Assembly (NCBI RefSeq): GCF_001870675.1
Contig: NZ_MEHT01000044.1
Coordinates: forward strand, 186,001 to 250,000
Source: Roseinatronobacter thiooxidans
Lineage (GTDB): Bacteria; Pseudomonadota; Alphaproteobacteria; Rhodobacterales; Rhodobacteraceae
Reading direction: 5' to 3'
Length of the DNA stretch: 64,000 bases
Of the stretch, positions 8,051 through 16,298 are shown one piece after another. Position numbers and translations under genes: made by a program. Below the pieces are notes generated by a model. That model was not told the DNA's origin and searched no databases. It was given only the letters and a program-made list of their open reading frames with translations. Positions within the stretch are counted from its first letter, which is position 1; every line of letters begins with the position of its first letter.

Positions 8051-8686
8051 CTATACTGTGCCAAAAATGCGATCACCCGCATCCCCTAGCCCCGGAACGA
8101 TGTAACCCTTCTCGTTCAGGTGCGAATCGACCGAGGCTGTGACGATGCGCACATCAGGGTGTTCGCGCGCCATACACGCCACCCCTTCAGGGGCCGCAAG
8201 CAGACAGATCAGGCAGATATCCGTTGCGCCCGCCTCTTTCAGCAAGTCGACAGCCGCCGCCGAGGAATTGCCTGTCGCAAGCATCGGGTCCACGGCGATG
8301 ACCAGCCGCCCCGATAGCTCTGGCGGCAGTTTGCAGTAATACTGCACCGGCCGCAGGGTTTCTTCATTGCGGTACAGCCCCACGAACCCCACTTTCGCAG
8401 TCGGGATCACATCCAAAACCCCGTCCAGCAGCCCATTGCCCGCGCGCAGGATCGACACAACAACCGGGTCAGCGCCCGCCAGCATGGGGGCCTCCATCTC
8501 GGTCAGGGGGGTGGTGATGGTCTGGGTCTTCAGGGTCAGGTCGCGCGCGGCTTCATAGGTCAGCAGCAGGCTGATTTCGCGCAACAAGCGGCGGAAATCC
8601 GGCCCCGGCGTGCGCGCGTCGCGCATCAGCGACAATTTATGCTGCACCAGCGGATGATCAACGAGGGTTAGCTTGGGGTGGGTCAT
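8051..8686 (-). CDS. upp: Uracil phosphoribosyltransferase
   Basis: The 211-residue enzyme forms UMP from uracil and PRPP. The PRPP-binding loop [11 protein letters not shown] and the uracil-binding C-terminus [17 protein letters not shown] are both clear, and the length is typical for Upp. Its ATG overlaps the stop of the adenosine deaminase gene by four bases (ATGA), so it is the last gene of the cdd-deoB-add-upp salvage operon. Together these enzymes deaminate nucleosides, recover ribose or deoxyribose phosphate and salvage uracil. Confidence 0.96.
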   Translation of the reverse strand: MTHPKLTLVDHPLVQHKLSLMRDARTPGPDFRRLLREISLLLTYEAARDLTLKTQTITTPLTEMEAPMLAGADPVVVSILRAGNGLLDGVLDVIPTAKVGFVGLYRNEETLRPVQYYCKLPPELSGRLVIAVDPMLATGNSSAAAVDLLKEAGATDICLICLLAAPEGVACMAREHPDVRIVTASVDSHLNEKGYIVPGLGDAGDRIFGTV

Positions 8687-9672
8687 CTGGCCTCCAGTTT
8701 CTTGGCGATGGCCGCGCGGGTCCGGGTGTCACAGAACGCGGCGTTCAGGGCGGTTTGGTGCATCTGCGCGAAATCTTCATCCTGCCAGTCGAAGGTATCG
8801 GCCAGCATCTGGTATTCGCGCGTCATGTCGGTGTGGAAAAACGGCGGGTCATCGGTCGAGACGGTAACCAAGACCCCCTTGCGCCGCAGCGTCTCGATGG
8901 GATGCGCAGACATGTCGGGATAAAGGCCCAAGGCGATATTCGAGCCGGGACAGACTTCCAGCACGATCCCGCGTTCCGCCAGATGGGCGATCAGCGCCTC
9001 ATCCTCGACCGCGCGCACCCCGTGCCCGATGCGCGTGACGTGCAGATACTCCAACGCGGCGCGCACAGACTCTGGCCCGCCCCATTCGCCCGCATGCGCG
9101 GTCAGGCCCAAGCCCGCTTCGCGTGCGGCGTCAAAAGCATAGGCGAATTCGCGCGGGTGAAACTGCGCCTCATCCCCCGCAATGCCGAAACCGGTGATGA
9201 ATGGCCCCGCCGTTTCTTGGGCACAGCGCGCGATCTGGCGCGCCTTTTCAGGGCCGAAATGGCGAATGCATGTAATGCAGCCGCGCAAGGTGATGCCCAT
9301 CTCGGCCTCGGCGGTGGCGGCGGCCGCTTCGATTGCGGCCAGATAGTCGCGCCACGCGATCAGATCCCCGCCGCCGCAAAAATCGGGCGAGAGGAAAGCT
9401 TCGGAATACACCACGCCATGACGGGCCGATTGTTCCAGCACCGCGAGAGTCAGATTATGGAAATCCTGCGGGTTGGTCAGGACTGTGCAGGCGGCCTCAT
9501 AGACGCGCAGGAAATCGGGGAAATCCCGATAGACATAAGCGCCGCTGCCGTCAAAAATCTTGGACAGATCCACTTTCTTGCGCGCAGCAAGACTGCGGAT
9601 AAATGCAGGCGGGGCCGCCCCTTCCAGATGCAGATGCAACTCCAATTTGGGCAGGGTGCGCAGGTCAGTCAT
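8683..9672 (-). CDS. add: Adenosine deaminase
   Basis: The 329-residue metalloenzyme has the HLHLEGA zinc motif near the N-terminus (residues 12-18), [13 protein letters not shown], the RIGHGV motif, CPGSN and the STDDPPFF metal/catalytic Asp motif, all in the standard order. It deaminates adenosine and deoxyadenosine to inosine and deoxyinosine; the related adenine deaminases are a possible alternative. The ATG at 9672 overlaps the deoB stop as ATGA. A longer in-frame start lies inside deoB and is not credible. Confidence 0.9.
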   Translation of the reverse strand: MTDLRTLPKLELHLHLEGAAPPAFIRSLAARKKVDLSKIFDGSGAYVYRDFPDFLRVYEAACTVLTNPQDFHNLTLAVLEQSARHGVVYSEAFLSPDFCGGGDLIAWRDYLAAIEAAAATAEAEMGITLRGCITCIRHFGPEKARQIARCAQETAGPFITGFGIAGDEAQFHPREFAYAFDAAREAGLGLTAHAGEWGGPESVRAALEYLHVTRIGHGVRAVEDEALIAHLAERGIVLEVCPGSNIALGLYPDMSAHPIETLRRKGVLVTVSTDDPPFFHTDMTREYQMLADTFDWQDEDFAQMHQTALNAAFCDTRTRAAIAKKLEAR

Positions 9673-10871
9673 GCCAGAAAACTCCGTCCGGGGCCTTGGG
9701 CGGGGATGCCCAGATGCGCGGCGATGCTTGCGGCAACATCCGCGAAGGCGCAATGCCCAATCTCGCCCGCGCCCTTGCCTGCGACCAGCACAGGCACCCT
9801 TTCGCGGGTATGGTCGGTGCCGGGCGCTGTGGGGTCATTGCCGTGATCAGCGGTGATCACCAGCATATCGTCCGGTTGCAGACGCGCCAGCGCCTGGCCT
9901 GCGACAGCATCAAACCGTTCCAGCGCGCGGGCATAGCCAGAGACATCGCGCGGATGGCCGTAAAGCGTATCAAATTCGACAAAGTTGCAAAAGGTAAAGG
10001 AATCCGCCTCTGCCTCGTCAATTAGCCGCAAGAAATGTTGGAAAAGTGCAAGATCATCTTTCCCTTTATGCACCGCGTCAATGCCTTGGCCCGAGAAGAT
10101 ATCATTGATCTTGCCCACCGCATGCACGCGCCCGCCCGCGCCTTGCACCCAGTCGCACAATGTGGGCGCAGGCGGGGCGATGGCGAAATCGCGCCGGTTG
10201 CCGGTGCGGGCAAATCCGCTTTGCGCATCCCCCACGAAAGGCCGCGCAATCACGCGGCCCACGCGCATGTCGTGCAAAAGGGGCGCAAGAGCCGCGCAGA
10301 GGTCATAAAGCCGTTGCAGGCCAAACCCATCTTCATGCGCGGCAATCTGCAACACGCTATCGGCAGAGGTGTAACAGATTGGCCAACCGCTGCGCAGGTG
10401 CTCGTCGCCCAGCGCCGCGACAATCGGAATGCCCGCCGCATGGCAATTGCCCAGAATGCCATCTGTTCCGGCTGCGGCGCAAATCCGCGCAACCAAAGTA
10501 TCAGGGAAACAGGGGGTCGTGTGTGGGAAATACGTCCATTCCCATGGCACTGGCACGCCTGCCAATTCCCAATGGCCCGAGGGCGTGTCCTTGCCGCGCG
10601 ACACTTCCGTGGCCGCCCCCCACAGCCCGCGAGGCACAGAGTGCAAGCCCGGCGTATCCGCCCCCGATGCAAGCCGGATCGCAGCCCCCAGTCCAAGTGC
10701 GTCCAGCACCGGCAGCGCCAGCGGGCCGCTGCGCCCCTCTTCCGCCTGCCCCGCCGCGCAAGCCTGCGCGATATGGGCCAGCGTATTGGCACCCGCATCG
10801 CCAAACTCTGCCGCATCGGGCGCGCCGCCGCAGCCGACGGAATCCAGCACCACCAAAAACGCGCGCGCCAT
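9669..10871 (-). CDS. deoB: Phosphopentomutase
   Basis: The 400-residue protein of the alkaline-phosphatase superfamily interconverts ribose-1-/deoxyribose-1-phosphate and the 5-phosphates. The metal site LDSVGCGGAPDA (residues 9-20), the phosphorylated-threonine segment KDTPSGHWE, and the C-terminal VITADHGNDPT and GTDHTRE motifs are present. Its ATG shares the A of the cdd stop (TGATG), and its stop overlaps add, so translation is coupled throughout the operon. Confidence 0.96.
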   Translation of the reverse strand: MARAFLVVLDSVGCGGAPDAAEFGDAGANTLAHIAQACAAGQAEEGRSGPLALPVLDALGLGAAIRLASGADTPGLHSVPRGLWGAATEVSRGKDTPSGHWELAGVPVPWEWTYFPHTTPCFPDTLVARICAAAGTDGILGNCHAAGIPIVAALGDEHLRSGWPICYTSADSVLQIAAHEDGFGLQRLYDLCAALAPLLHDMRVGRVIARPFVGDAQSGFARTGNRRDFAIAPPAPTLCDWVQGAGGRVHAVGKINDIFSGQGIDAVHKGKDDLALFQHFLRLIDEAEADSFTFCNFVEFDTLYGHPRDVSGYARALERFDAVAGQALARLQPDDMLVITADHGNDPTAPGTDHTRERVPVLVAGKGAGEIGHCAFADVAASIAAHLGIPAQGPGRSFLA

Positions 10872-11263
10872 CAGGCTTGGTCCATATGACCAATACCAAA
10901 GGCCCCCGGCAGTAATTCGGCCACTGTCATAACCTGCCGCGCGCCTTCAAGCGCGCATAGTGTGACCTGCACATCCTGTGCGGCAAATTCCGCGATTTTC
11001 TGGCGGCATCCGCCACAGGGCGGCACGGGTGTGGGGCTGTCGGCCACGACGAGCAACTCCATGATCTGCGTCTCGCCCGCCGCGACCATCGCGGCAATCG
11101 CGCCTGCTTCGGCGCAAGTGCCTTCGGGATAGGCGACATTTTCGACATTGCAGCCCACAAAGACAGCCCCCGAACCAGAGCGCAGCGCCGCCCCCACCTT
11201 GAAATTGGAATAGGGCACATAGGCGTTTTCGCGCACCTTGCATGCAGCATCATAGAGCGTCAT
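10871..11263 (-). CDS. cdd: Cytidine deaminase
   Basis: The 130-residue enzyme deaminates cytidine and deoxycytidine. It carries the CAEAGAI zinc/proton-shuttle motif (around residues 49-55; Glu is catalytic) and PPCGGCRQ with two zinc-ligand cysteines (near 83-90), as in the short homotetrameric class. The ATG at 11263 has GGAGG seven bases upstream and gives the family start MTLYDAA. It is the first gene of the salvage operon and is divergent from maeB across 162 bases. Confidence 0.95.
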   Translation of the reverse strand: MTLYDAACKVRENAYVPYSNFKVGAALRSGSGAVFVGCNVENVAYPEGTCAEAGAIAAMVAAGETQIMELLVVADSPTPVPPCGGCRQKIAEFAAQDVQVTLCALEGARQVMTVAELLPGAFGIGHMDQA

Positions 11264-11389
11264 TCTTCCCTCCAAAGGCTTTTGCGGATTTTGCGCCGCA
11301 AGCGGGCGCATTGCAACCCACGTCCTACATGTTGCACCAAACTTGCCCAAGCCGCGCTGCAAAACCGGACTTGTCGTCGGCACACAATA

Positions 11390-11403
11390 GTTTAATGCTA
11401 AAC
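11390..11403. promoter_or_regulatory. Short inverted repeat upstream of maeB
   Basis: GTTTA-ATGC-TAAAC lies 22 bases before the maeB ATG in an AT-rich patch. It could be part of a promoter or an operator; the arms are only five bases, so the support is weak. Confidence 0.3.
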
Positions 11404-11425
11404 AAACGCTGAGGGAGGGAAAAAC

Positions 11426-13705
11426 ATGCCAGATAATTCAACCGATGACAGCCGCCATCCGGCCCTTTTATACCACGAATTCCCCCGCCCCGGAAAGCTG
11501 GAGGTGCGCCCGACCAAGCCACTCGCCAATGGCTATGACCTGTCGCGCGCCTATTCCCCGGGCGTGGCCGAAGCCTGTCTGGAGATTAAGGCAGACCCCG
11601 AAAACGCTGCCCGCTACACCACACGCGGCAATCTGGTGGCGGTTGTCACCAATGGCACAGCCGTGCTGGGCTTGGGCAATATCGGCGCGCTGGCCTCCAA
11701 GCCGGTGATGGAAGGCAAGGCGGTTCTGTTCAAGAAATTCGCCAATATTGACTGCTTTGACATAGAATTGGACGAACCCGACCCCGAGAAGCTGGCCGCG
11801 ATTGTCTGCGCGATGGAACCCACCTTCGGGGCCATCAATCTGGAAGATATCAAAGCCCCCGATTGCTTCATCGTCGAGAAAATCTGCCGCGAGCGGATGG
11901 GCATTCCTGTCTTCCATGACGACCAGCATGGCACGGCCATCGTGGTCGGCGCGGCGGCCACCAACGCGCTGCGCGTGGTGGGCAAGCGGTTTGAGGATAT
12001 CAAGATCGTCAGCACCGGCGGCGGCGCGGCTGGAATTGCCTGCCTGAACATGCTGGTGAAGCTGGGTGTCAAGCGCGAGAATATCTGGTTATGTGACATC
12101 CACGGGCTGGTCTATGAAGGGCGCGAGGTGGATATGAACCCGCAAAAAGCCGCCTTCGCCCAAGCCACCGACAAGCGCACCCTTAGCGATGTTGTCGCGG
12201 GCGCCGACCTGTTTCTGGGCCTGTCCGGCCCCGGCGTGCTGACTCCTGCGCATGTCCAACAGATGAGCGCGCGCCCGATCATCTTTGCGCTGGCCAATCC
12301 CGCGCCCGAGATCCTGCCTGATGATGTGCGCAAGGTCGCACCCGATGCGATCATGGCCACGGGCCGGTCAGACTTTCCCAATCAGGTCAATAACGTGCTG
12401 TGTTTTCCGTTCATTTTTCGCGGCGCGCTGGATGTGGGCGCAACCGAGATCAATGACGCCATGCAAATCGGTTGTGTCGAAGGCATCGCCGCCCTTGCCC
12501 GCGCCACCACCAGCGCCGAGGCTGCCGCCGCCTATAAGGGCGAGCAACTCAGCTTTGGCCCCGACTACCTGATCCCCAAACCCTTTGACCCGCGCCTGAT
12601 GGGCATTGTGGCCAGCGCCGTGGCCAAGGCCGCAATGGAATCCGGTGTGGCCAAGCGCCCTGTCGCGGACCTTGTGGCCTATAAAGAAGGGCTGGATGCG
12701 TCGGTCTTCCGCTCTGCCATGATCATGCGCCCTGTATTCGAGACCGCGCGCCAGACCGAACGCCGGATCGTCTTTGCCGAGGGCGAGGATGAGCGCGTCT
12801 TGCGCGCGGCCTCTGCCATGCTGGAAGAAACGGTCGAGGTGCCCATCCTGATAGGCCGCCCCGAGGTGATCGAGATGCGACTGGAACGCGCGGGCCTGTC
12901 GATCAAGCCCGGGCGCGATTTCGAACTGGTCAACCCGCAAGATGACCCCCGCTACCGCGATTACTGGCAAAGCTATCACGCGATCATGCAGCGCAGCGGC
13001 GTGACGCCCGACCTTGCCCGCGCGATTCTGCGCACCAACACCACCGCCATCGGCGCGATCATGGTGCACAGGGGCGATGCAGACAGTCTGATCTGTGGGA
13101 CATTCGGGCAATTCCTGTGGCACCTGAATTACGTCACCCAGATTCTGGGCAATGCGGAACGTCACCCCGTGGGCGCATTGTCGCTGATGATCCAGCAAGA
13201 GGGCAATCTGTTCATTGCCGACACTCAGGTTCATCCCAACCCGACGCCCGAGCAGATCGCCGAGACCGCCATCGGGGCCGCGCGCCATGTGCGCCGCTTT
13301 GGCCTTGCGCCCAAAATTGCGCTGTGTTCGCACAGCCAGTTCGGCAATCTTGACACGCCTTCGGGGCGCAACATGCGCGCCGCGCTCGACATCCTGAATG
13401 CAAAAGGCGTCGATTTCGACTATGAAGGCGAAATGCATGTCGATGCCGCCCTTGACCCCGAGCTGCGCGCGCGGCTGATGCCGAATTCCCGCTTTGCAGA
13501 ACCCGCAAATGTGTTGATTTTCGCCAATACCGATGCCGCCAGCGGGGTGCGCAACATCCTCAAAGCGCGCGGCGGCGCGTTAGAGGTGGGACCGATCCTG
13601 ATGGGTATGGGCAACACGGCGCATATCGTCACCCCCTCGATCACGGCGCGGGGCTTGCTGAACATGTCAGCGCTGGCGGGAACACCAGTTGCGCAATACG
13701 GGTAA
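11426..13705 (+). CDS. maeB: NADP-dependent malic enzyme with C-terminal phosphotransacetylase-like domain
   Basis: The 759-residue protein decarboxylates malate to pyruvate. The N-terminal malic domain (about 1-160) includes the Tyr-containing AYSPGVAE motif and the metal site VFHDDQHGT (about 168-176). A Rossmann domain follows (VSTGGGAAGIA near 195-205), and the last third (about 430-759) is homologous to phosphate acetyltransferase (FAEGEDERVLRAA and the GMGNTAHIV end). That domain is normally regulatory, responding to acetyl-CoA, and not catalytic in this class. GAGGGAGG lies before the ATG. A perfect 30-bp palindrome just after the stop may terminate transcription. Confidence 0.95.
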   Translation: MPDNSTDDSRHPALLYHEFPRPGKLEVRPTKPLANGYDLSRAYSPGVAEACLEIKADPENAARYTTRGNLVAVVTNGTAVLGLGNIGALASKPVMEGKAVLFKKFANIDCFDIELDEPDPEKLAAIVCAMEPTFGAINLEDIKAPDCFIVEKICRERMGIPVFHDDQHGTAIVVGAAATNALRVVGKRFEDIKIVSTGGGAAGIACLNMLVKLGVKRENIWLCDIHGLVYEGREVDMNPQKAAFAQATDKRTLSDVVAGADLFLGLSGPGVLTPAHVQQMSARPIIFALANPAPEILPDDVRKVAPDAIMATGRSDFPNQVNNVLCFPFIFRGALDVGATEINDAMQIGCVEGIAALARATTSAEAAAAYKGEQLSFGPDYLIPKPFDPRLMGIVASAVAKAAMESGVAKRPVADLVAYKEGLDASVFRSAMIMRPVFETARQTERRIVFAEGEDERVLRAASAMLEETVEVPILIGRPEVIEMRLERAGLSIKPGRDFELVNPQDDPRYRDYWQSYHAIMQRSGVTPDLARAILRTNTTAIGAIMVHRGDADSLICGTFGQFLWHLNYVTQILGNAERHPVGALSLMIQQEGNLFIADTQVHPNPTPEQIAETAIGAARHVRRFGLAPKIALCSHSQFGNLDTPSGRNMRAALDILNAKGVDFDYEGEMHVDAALDPELRARLMPNSRFAEPANVLIFANTDAASGVRNILKARGGALEVGPILMGMGNTAHIVTPSITARGLLNMSALAGTPVAQYG

Positions 13706-13711
13706 GACCGG

Positions 13712-13741
13712 ACACGGGCAGGTTTGCAAACCTGCCCGTGT
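13712..13741. repeat. Perfect 30-bp palindrome between maeB and prpE
   Basis: The sequence from ACACGGGCAGG to CCTGCCCGTGT is its own reverse complement, with TTTGCAAA at its centre (13723-13730). It could fold into a long hairpin that ends the maeB transcript, although no T-run follows. Its centre matches the half-site motif repeated just downstream, so it could also be a regulator-binding site. Confidence 0.75.
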
Positions 13742-13771
13742 GGCTTCGCAATAGCTTAGCATAGCCTGTGG

Positions 13772-13812
13772 TTTGCATAATTTTGCAACATTTGCAGGTA
13801 AATTCTGCAAAG
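13772..13812. promoter_or_regulatory. Cluster of TTTGCA/TGCAAA half-sites upstream of prpE
   Basis: Within 41 bases there are TTTGCATAA (13772), TTTTGCAA (13781), TTTGCAGG (13791) and CTGCAAAG (13805). Closely spaced TTTGC/GCAAA elements are reported operators of the short-chain fatty acyl-CoA regulator family (ScfR, e.g. PccR in Rhodobacter) that controls propionyl-CoA genes. Their placement before a propionyl-CoA synthetase gene fits that role. No ScfR gene is in this window. Confidence 0.5.
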
Positions 13813-13912
13813 TTTCTTGGAATAACCCGCTGTGTTGCCGGTAACAGCCATTGCAGCAGGCCGCGCCTGTGTTCTATGCCTTGGAACAGCTTGCAAATCG
13901 GGAGGGACACGC

Positions 13913-15805
13913 ATGCGCTACGCACAGCTTCACCAGAAATCGATCACCGACCCCAACGGGTTCTGGATGGACCAAGCGCAAGCGATTGACTGGGTCAAGC
14001 CCCCCTCGAAAGCCCTGTTTGACGACAACGCCCCCCTGTATGAATGGTATAGCGACGGGCTGGTGAATACCTGCTGGAACGCTTTGGACCGCCATGTTGA
14101 AGGCGGGCGCGCGGATCAGGTGGCGGTCATTCATGACAGCCCTGTGACAAACTCCATCACCCGCCTGACCTACCGCGAGATGCGCGATCAGGTCGCCAAG
14201 CTGGCAGGTGCCTTGGCCGCGCAAGGTGTGACCAAAGGCGACCGCGTCATCATCTATATGCCCATGGTACCAGAGGCGCTGATGGCCATGCTGGCCTGCG
14301 CGCGTCTGGGGGCCATTCACTCGGTCGTGTTTGGCGGCTTTGCCGCGCATGAACTGGCCGTCCGGATTGATGATGCGCAGCCAAAATGCATGATCGCCGG
14401 CTCTTGCGGGATCGAGCCGGGGCGCGTGGTCGCCTATAAGCCATTGCTGGACGGCGCCATTGCCGAAGCCACGCACAAGCCCGAATTCTGTGTAATCCTG
14501 CAACGCGACGCGCTTCAGGCCGATCTGATCGAGGGGCGCGACCATGACTGGGCCGAATTCGTCAAAGACGCCACCCCGGCCGACTGCGTGCCGGTAGAAG
14601 GCAACCACCCCGCCTATGTGCTTTACACCTCTGGCACCACAGGCCAGCCCAAAGGCGTGATCCGCGCAACGGCTGGGCATCTGGTGGCGCTGAACTGGTC
14701 GATGAAGAACATCTACAATGTCGATCCGGGCGATGTGTTCTGGGCCGCATCCGATGTGGGCTGGGTCGTGGGCCATAGCTATATCTGCTATGCGCCCCTG
14801 ATTGCAGGCAACACCACCATTGTGTTCGAAGGCAAACCCGTCGGCACCCCCGATGCAGGCACCTTCTGGCGCGTGATATCCGAGCATCAGGTCAAAAGCT
14901 TTTTCACTGCCCCCACAGCATTTCGTGCCGTGAAACGCGAAGACCCGAAAGGCAGCTTTGTGGGCAAATACGATCTGTCTTGCCTGAAAACTGTCTATCT
15001 GGCAGGCGAGCGTGCGGACCCTGACACGATTGTCTGGGCGCAAGACCAGTTGAAAGTGCCCGTCATCGACCATTGGTGGCAGACCGAAACCGGCTGGGCC
15101 ATCGCGGCCAATCCGGTGGGGTATGAGGCGTTGCCGGTCAAGCTTGGCTCTCCTGCTGTGGCCATGCCCGGCTATGACCTTCAGGTACTGGATGAAGGCG
15201 GCCATCCCGTCAGCCCCGGCACACTGGGCGCGATTGCGATCAAGCTGCCCCTGCCCCCCGGCACATTGCCCACCCTGTGGAACGCCGAGGCCCGCTTTCG
15301 CAAAAGCTATCTCGACCAGTTCCCCGGCTATTACGCCACAGGCGACGCGGGCTATATGGATGAAGAGGGCTATGTCTACATCATGGCGCGCACGGATGAT
15401 GTGATCAATGTCGCAGGCCACCGTTTGTCGACAGGGGCCATGGAAGAAGTGCTTGCCAGCCACCCCGATGTCGCGGAATGCGCCGTGATTGGCGTCTCGG
15501 ACGAGTTGAAAGGCCAGTTGCCGCTGGGGTTCTTGTGCCTGAACAAAGGCACTGACCGCCAGAGTTCCGAAATTGTTGCCGAATGCGTCCGGCTGGTGCG
15601 CGACCAGATCGGGCCTGTCGCGGCGTTCAAGCTGGCTGTTGTGGTGGACAGGCTGCCAAAAACCCGCTCTGGCAAAATCTTGCGGGCAACAATGGTCAGC
15701 ATTGCAGACAGCAAAGCGTTCAAAATGCCCGCAACAATCGACGACCCTGCAATTCTTGACGAAATCGCCGCAGCGCTGAAAGACTTGGGCTACGCCACAA
15801 CTTGA
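13913..15805 (+). CDS. prpE: Propionyl-CoA synthetase PrpE-like
   Basis: This 630-residue member of the acyl-adenylate-forming superfamily activates propionate, and probably acetate, to the CoA ester. It shows the P-loop-like YTSGTTGQPKG motif (about 241-251), WWQTETGW (A5), YATGDAGYMDEEGY (A7) and the C-terminal PKTRSGKILR motif carrying the acylation-sensitive lysine. The ACAS N-terminal domain is intact, and sequence features are closer to PrpE than to Acs. GGAGGG lies seven bases before the ATG. The upstream TTTGCA cluster hints at control by propionyl-CoA status. Confidence 0.9.
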   Translation: MRYAQLHQKSITDPNGFWMDQAQAIDWVKPPSKALFDDNAPLYEWYSDGLVNTCWNALDRHVEGGRADQVAVIHDSPVTNSITRLTYREMRDQVAKLAGALAAQGVTKGDRVIIYMPMVPEALMAMLACARLGAIHSVVFGGFAAHELAVRIDDAQPKCMIAGSCGIEPGRVVAYKPLLDGAIAEATHKPEFCVILQRDALQADLIEGRDHDWAEFVKDATPADCVPVEGNHPAYVLYTSGTTGQPKGVIRATAGHLVALNWSMKNIYNVDPGDVFWAASDVGWVVGHSYICYAPLIAGNTTIVFEGKPVGTPDAGTFWRVISEHQVKSFFTAPTAFRAVKREDPKGSFVGKYDLSCLKTVYLAGERADPDTIVWAQDQLKVPVIDHWWQTETGWAIAANPVGYEALPVKLGSPAVAMPGYDLQVLDEGGHPVSPGTLGAIAIKLPLPPGTLPTLWNAEARFRKSYLDQFPGYYATGDAGYMDEEGYVYIMARTDDVINVAGHRLSTGAMEEVLASHPDVAECAVIGVSDELKGQLPLGFLCLNKGTDRQSSEIVAECVRLVRDQIGPVAAFKLAVVVDRLPKTRSGKILRATMVSIADSKAFKMPATIDDPAILDEIAAALKDLGYATT

Positions 15806-15947
15806 CGTTGCGTAAACCTTGGGGGTATGTGTGCCGTCCCGAGGTTGGCATGGATGTCAGCCTAGTGTATTGATGGCGGGTATAGCACGGTCGCGTCTTG
15901 GTTATTGCGTTTTTGATTTACCTGCCCTCTTTCCTGTCAAGGCCGTC

Positions 15948-16298
15948 ATGATAGCGCAAACATACGATGAAAAACAGATGAGCGCGCTCCTGTCTTTGGA
16001 TGGGGGGGCCTTGCGTGAACCGCTGCTGAACGATCTGCAACGGTGTCAAACCCTGCTGGATCAAACCCTGCCGCTTGACGCACGCGACAGCGCCATGGTT
16101 ATGCGAAACGCCTTGCACGAACTGCGCGGGATCGCGTTGACAGTTGGGGCAACTACGCTGGCCCGTCACTGCGCCAAGGCCGAGGCGTTTTGTGACACAG
16201 GCCATCTGGCAGAGGTTCTGGAACAACGCGCCGCGATCCACATCGCCTGCGAAGACCTGCGCGCGCGTCTCAAAGCATTCACCGACGTGGCGGCATGA
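15948..16298 (+). CDS. Small Hpt-domain phosphotransfer protein
   Basis: The 116-residue protein is a single four-helix Hpt-like domain. The likely phosphorylated histidine is H57 in LHELRGIALTVGA, the usual H-x-L-K/R-G-x-x motif. It would relay phosphate between a hybrid sensor kinase encoded elsewhere and a response regulator. Its stop overlaps the start of the next gene by four bases (ATGA), so the partner is almost certainly that regulator, an arrangement like LuxU-LuxO. The ATG at 15948 is chosen; an ATG ten codons downstream is possible. Confidence 0.72.
   Translation: MIAQTYDEKQMSALLSLDGGALREPLLNDLQRCQTLLDQTLPLDARDSAMVMRNALHELRGIALTVGATTLARHCAKAEAFCDTGHLAEVLEQRAAIHIACEDLRARLKAFTDVAA

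Noticed and set aside
13874-15463. Open frame of 529 codons on the minus strand opposite prpE
   Set aside because: It is the shadow of prpE, rich in Arg, His and Gln with no recognisable domain.
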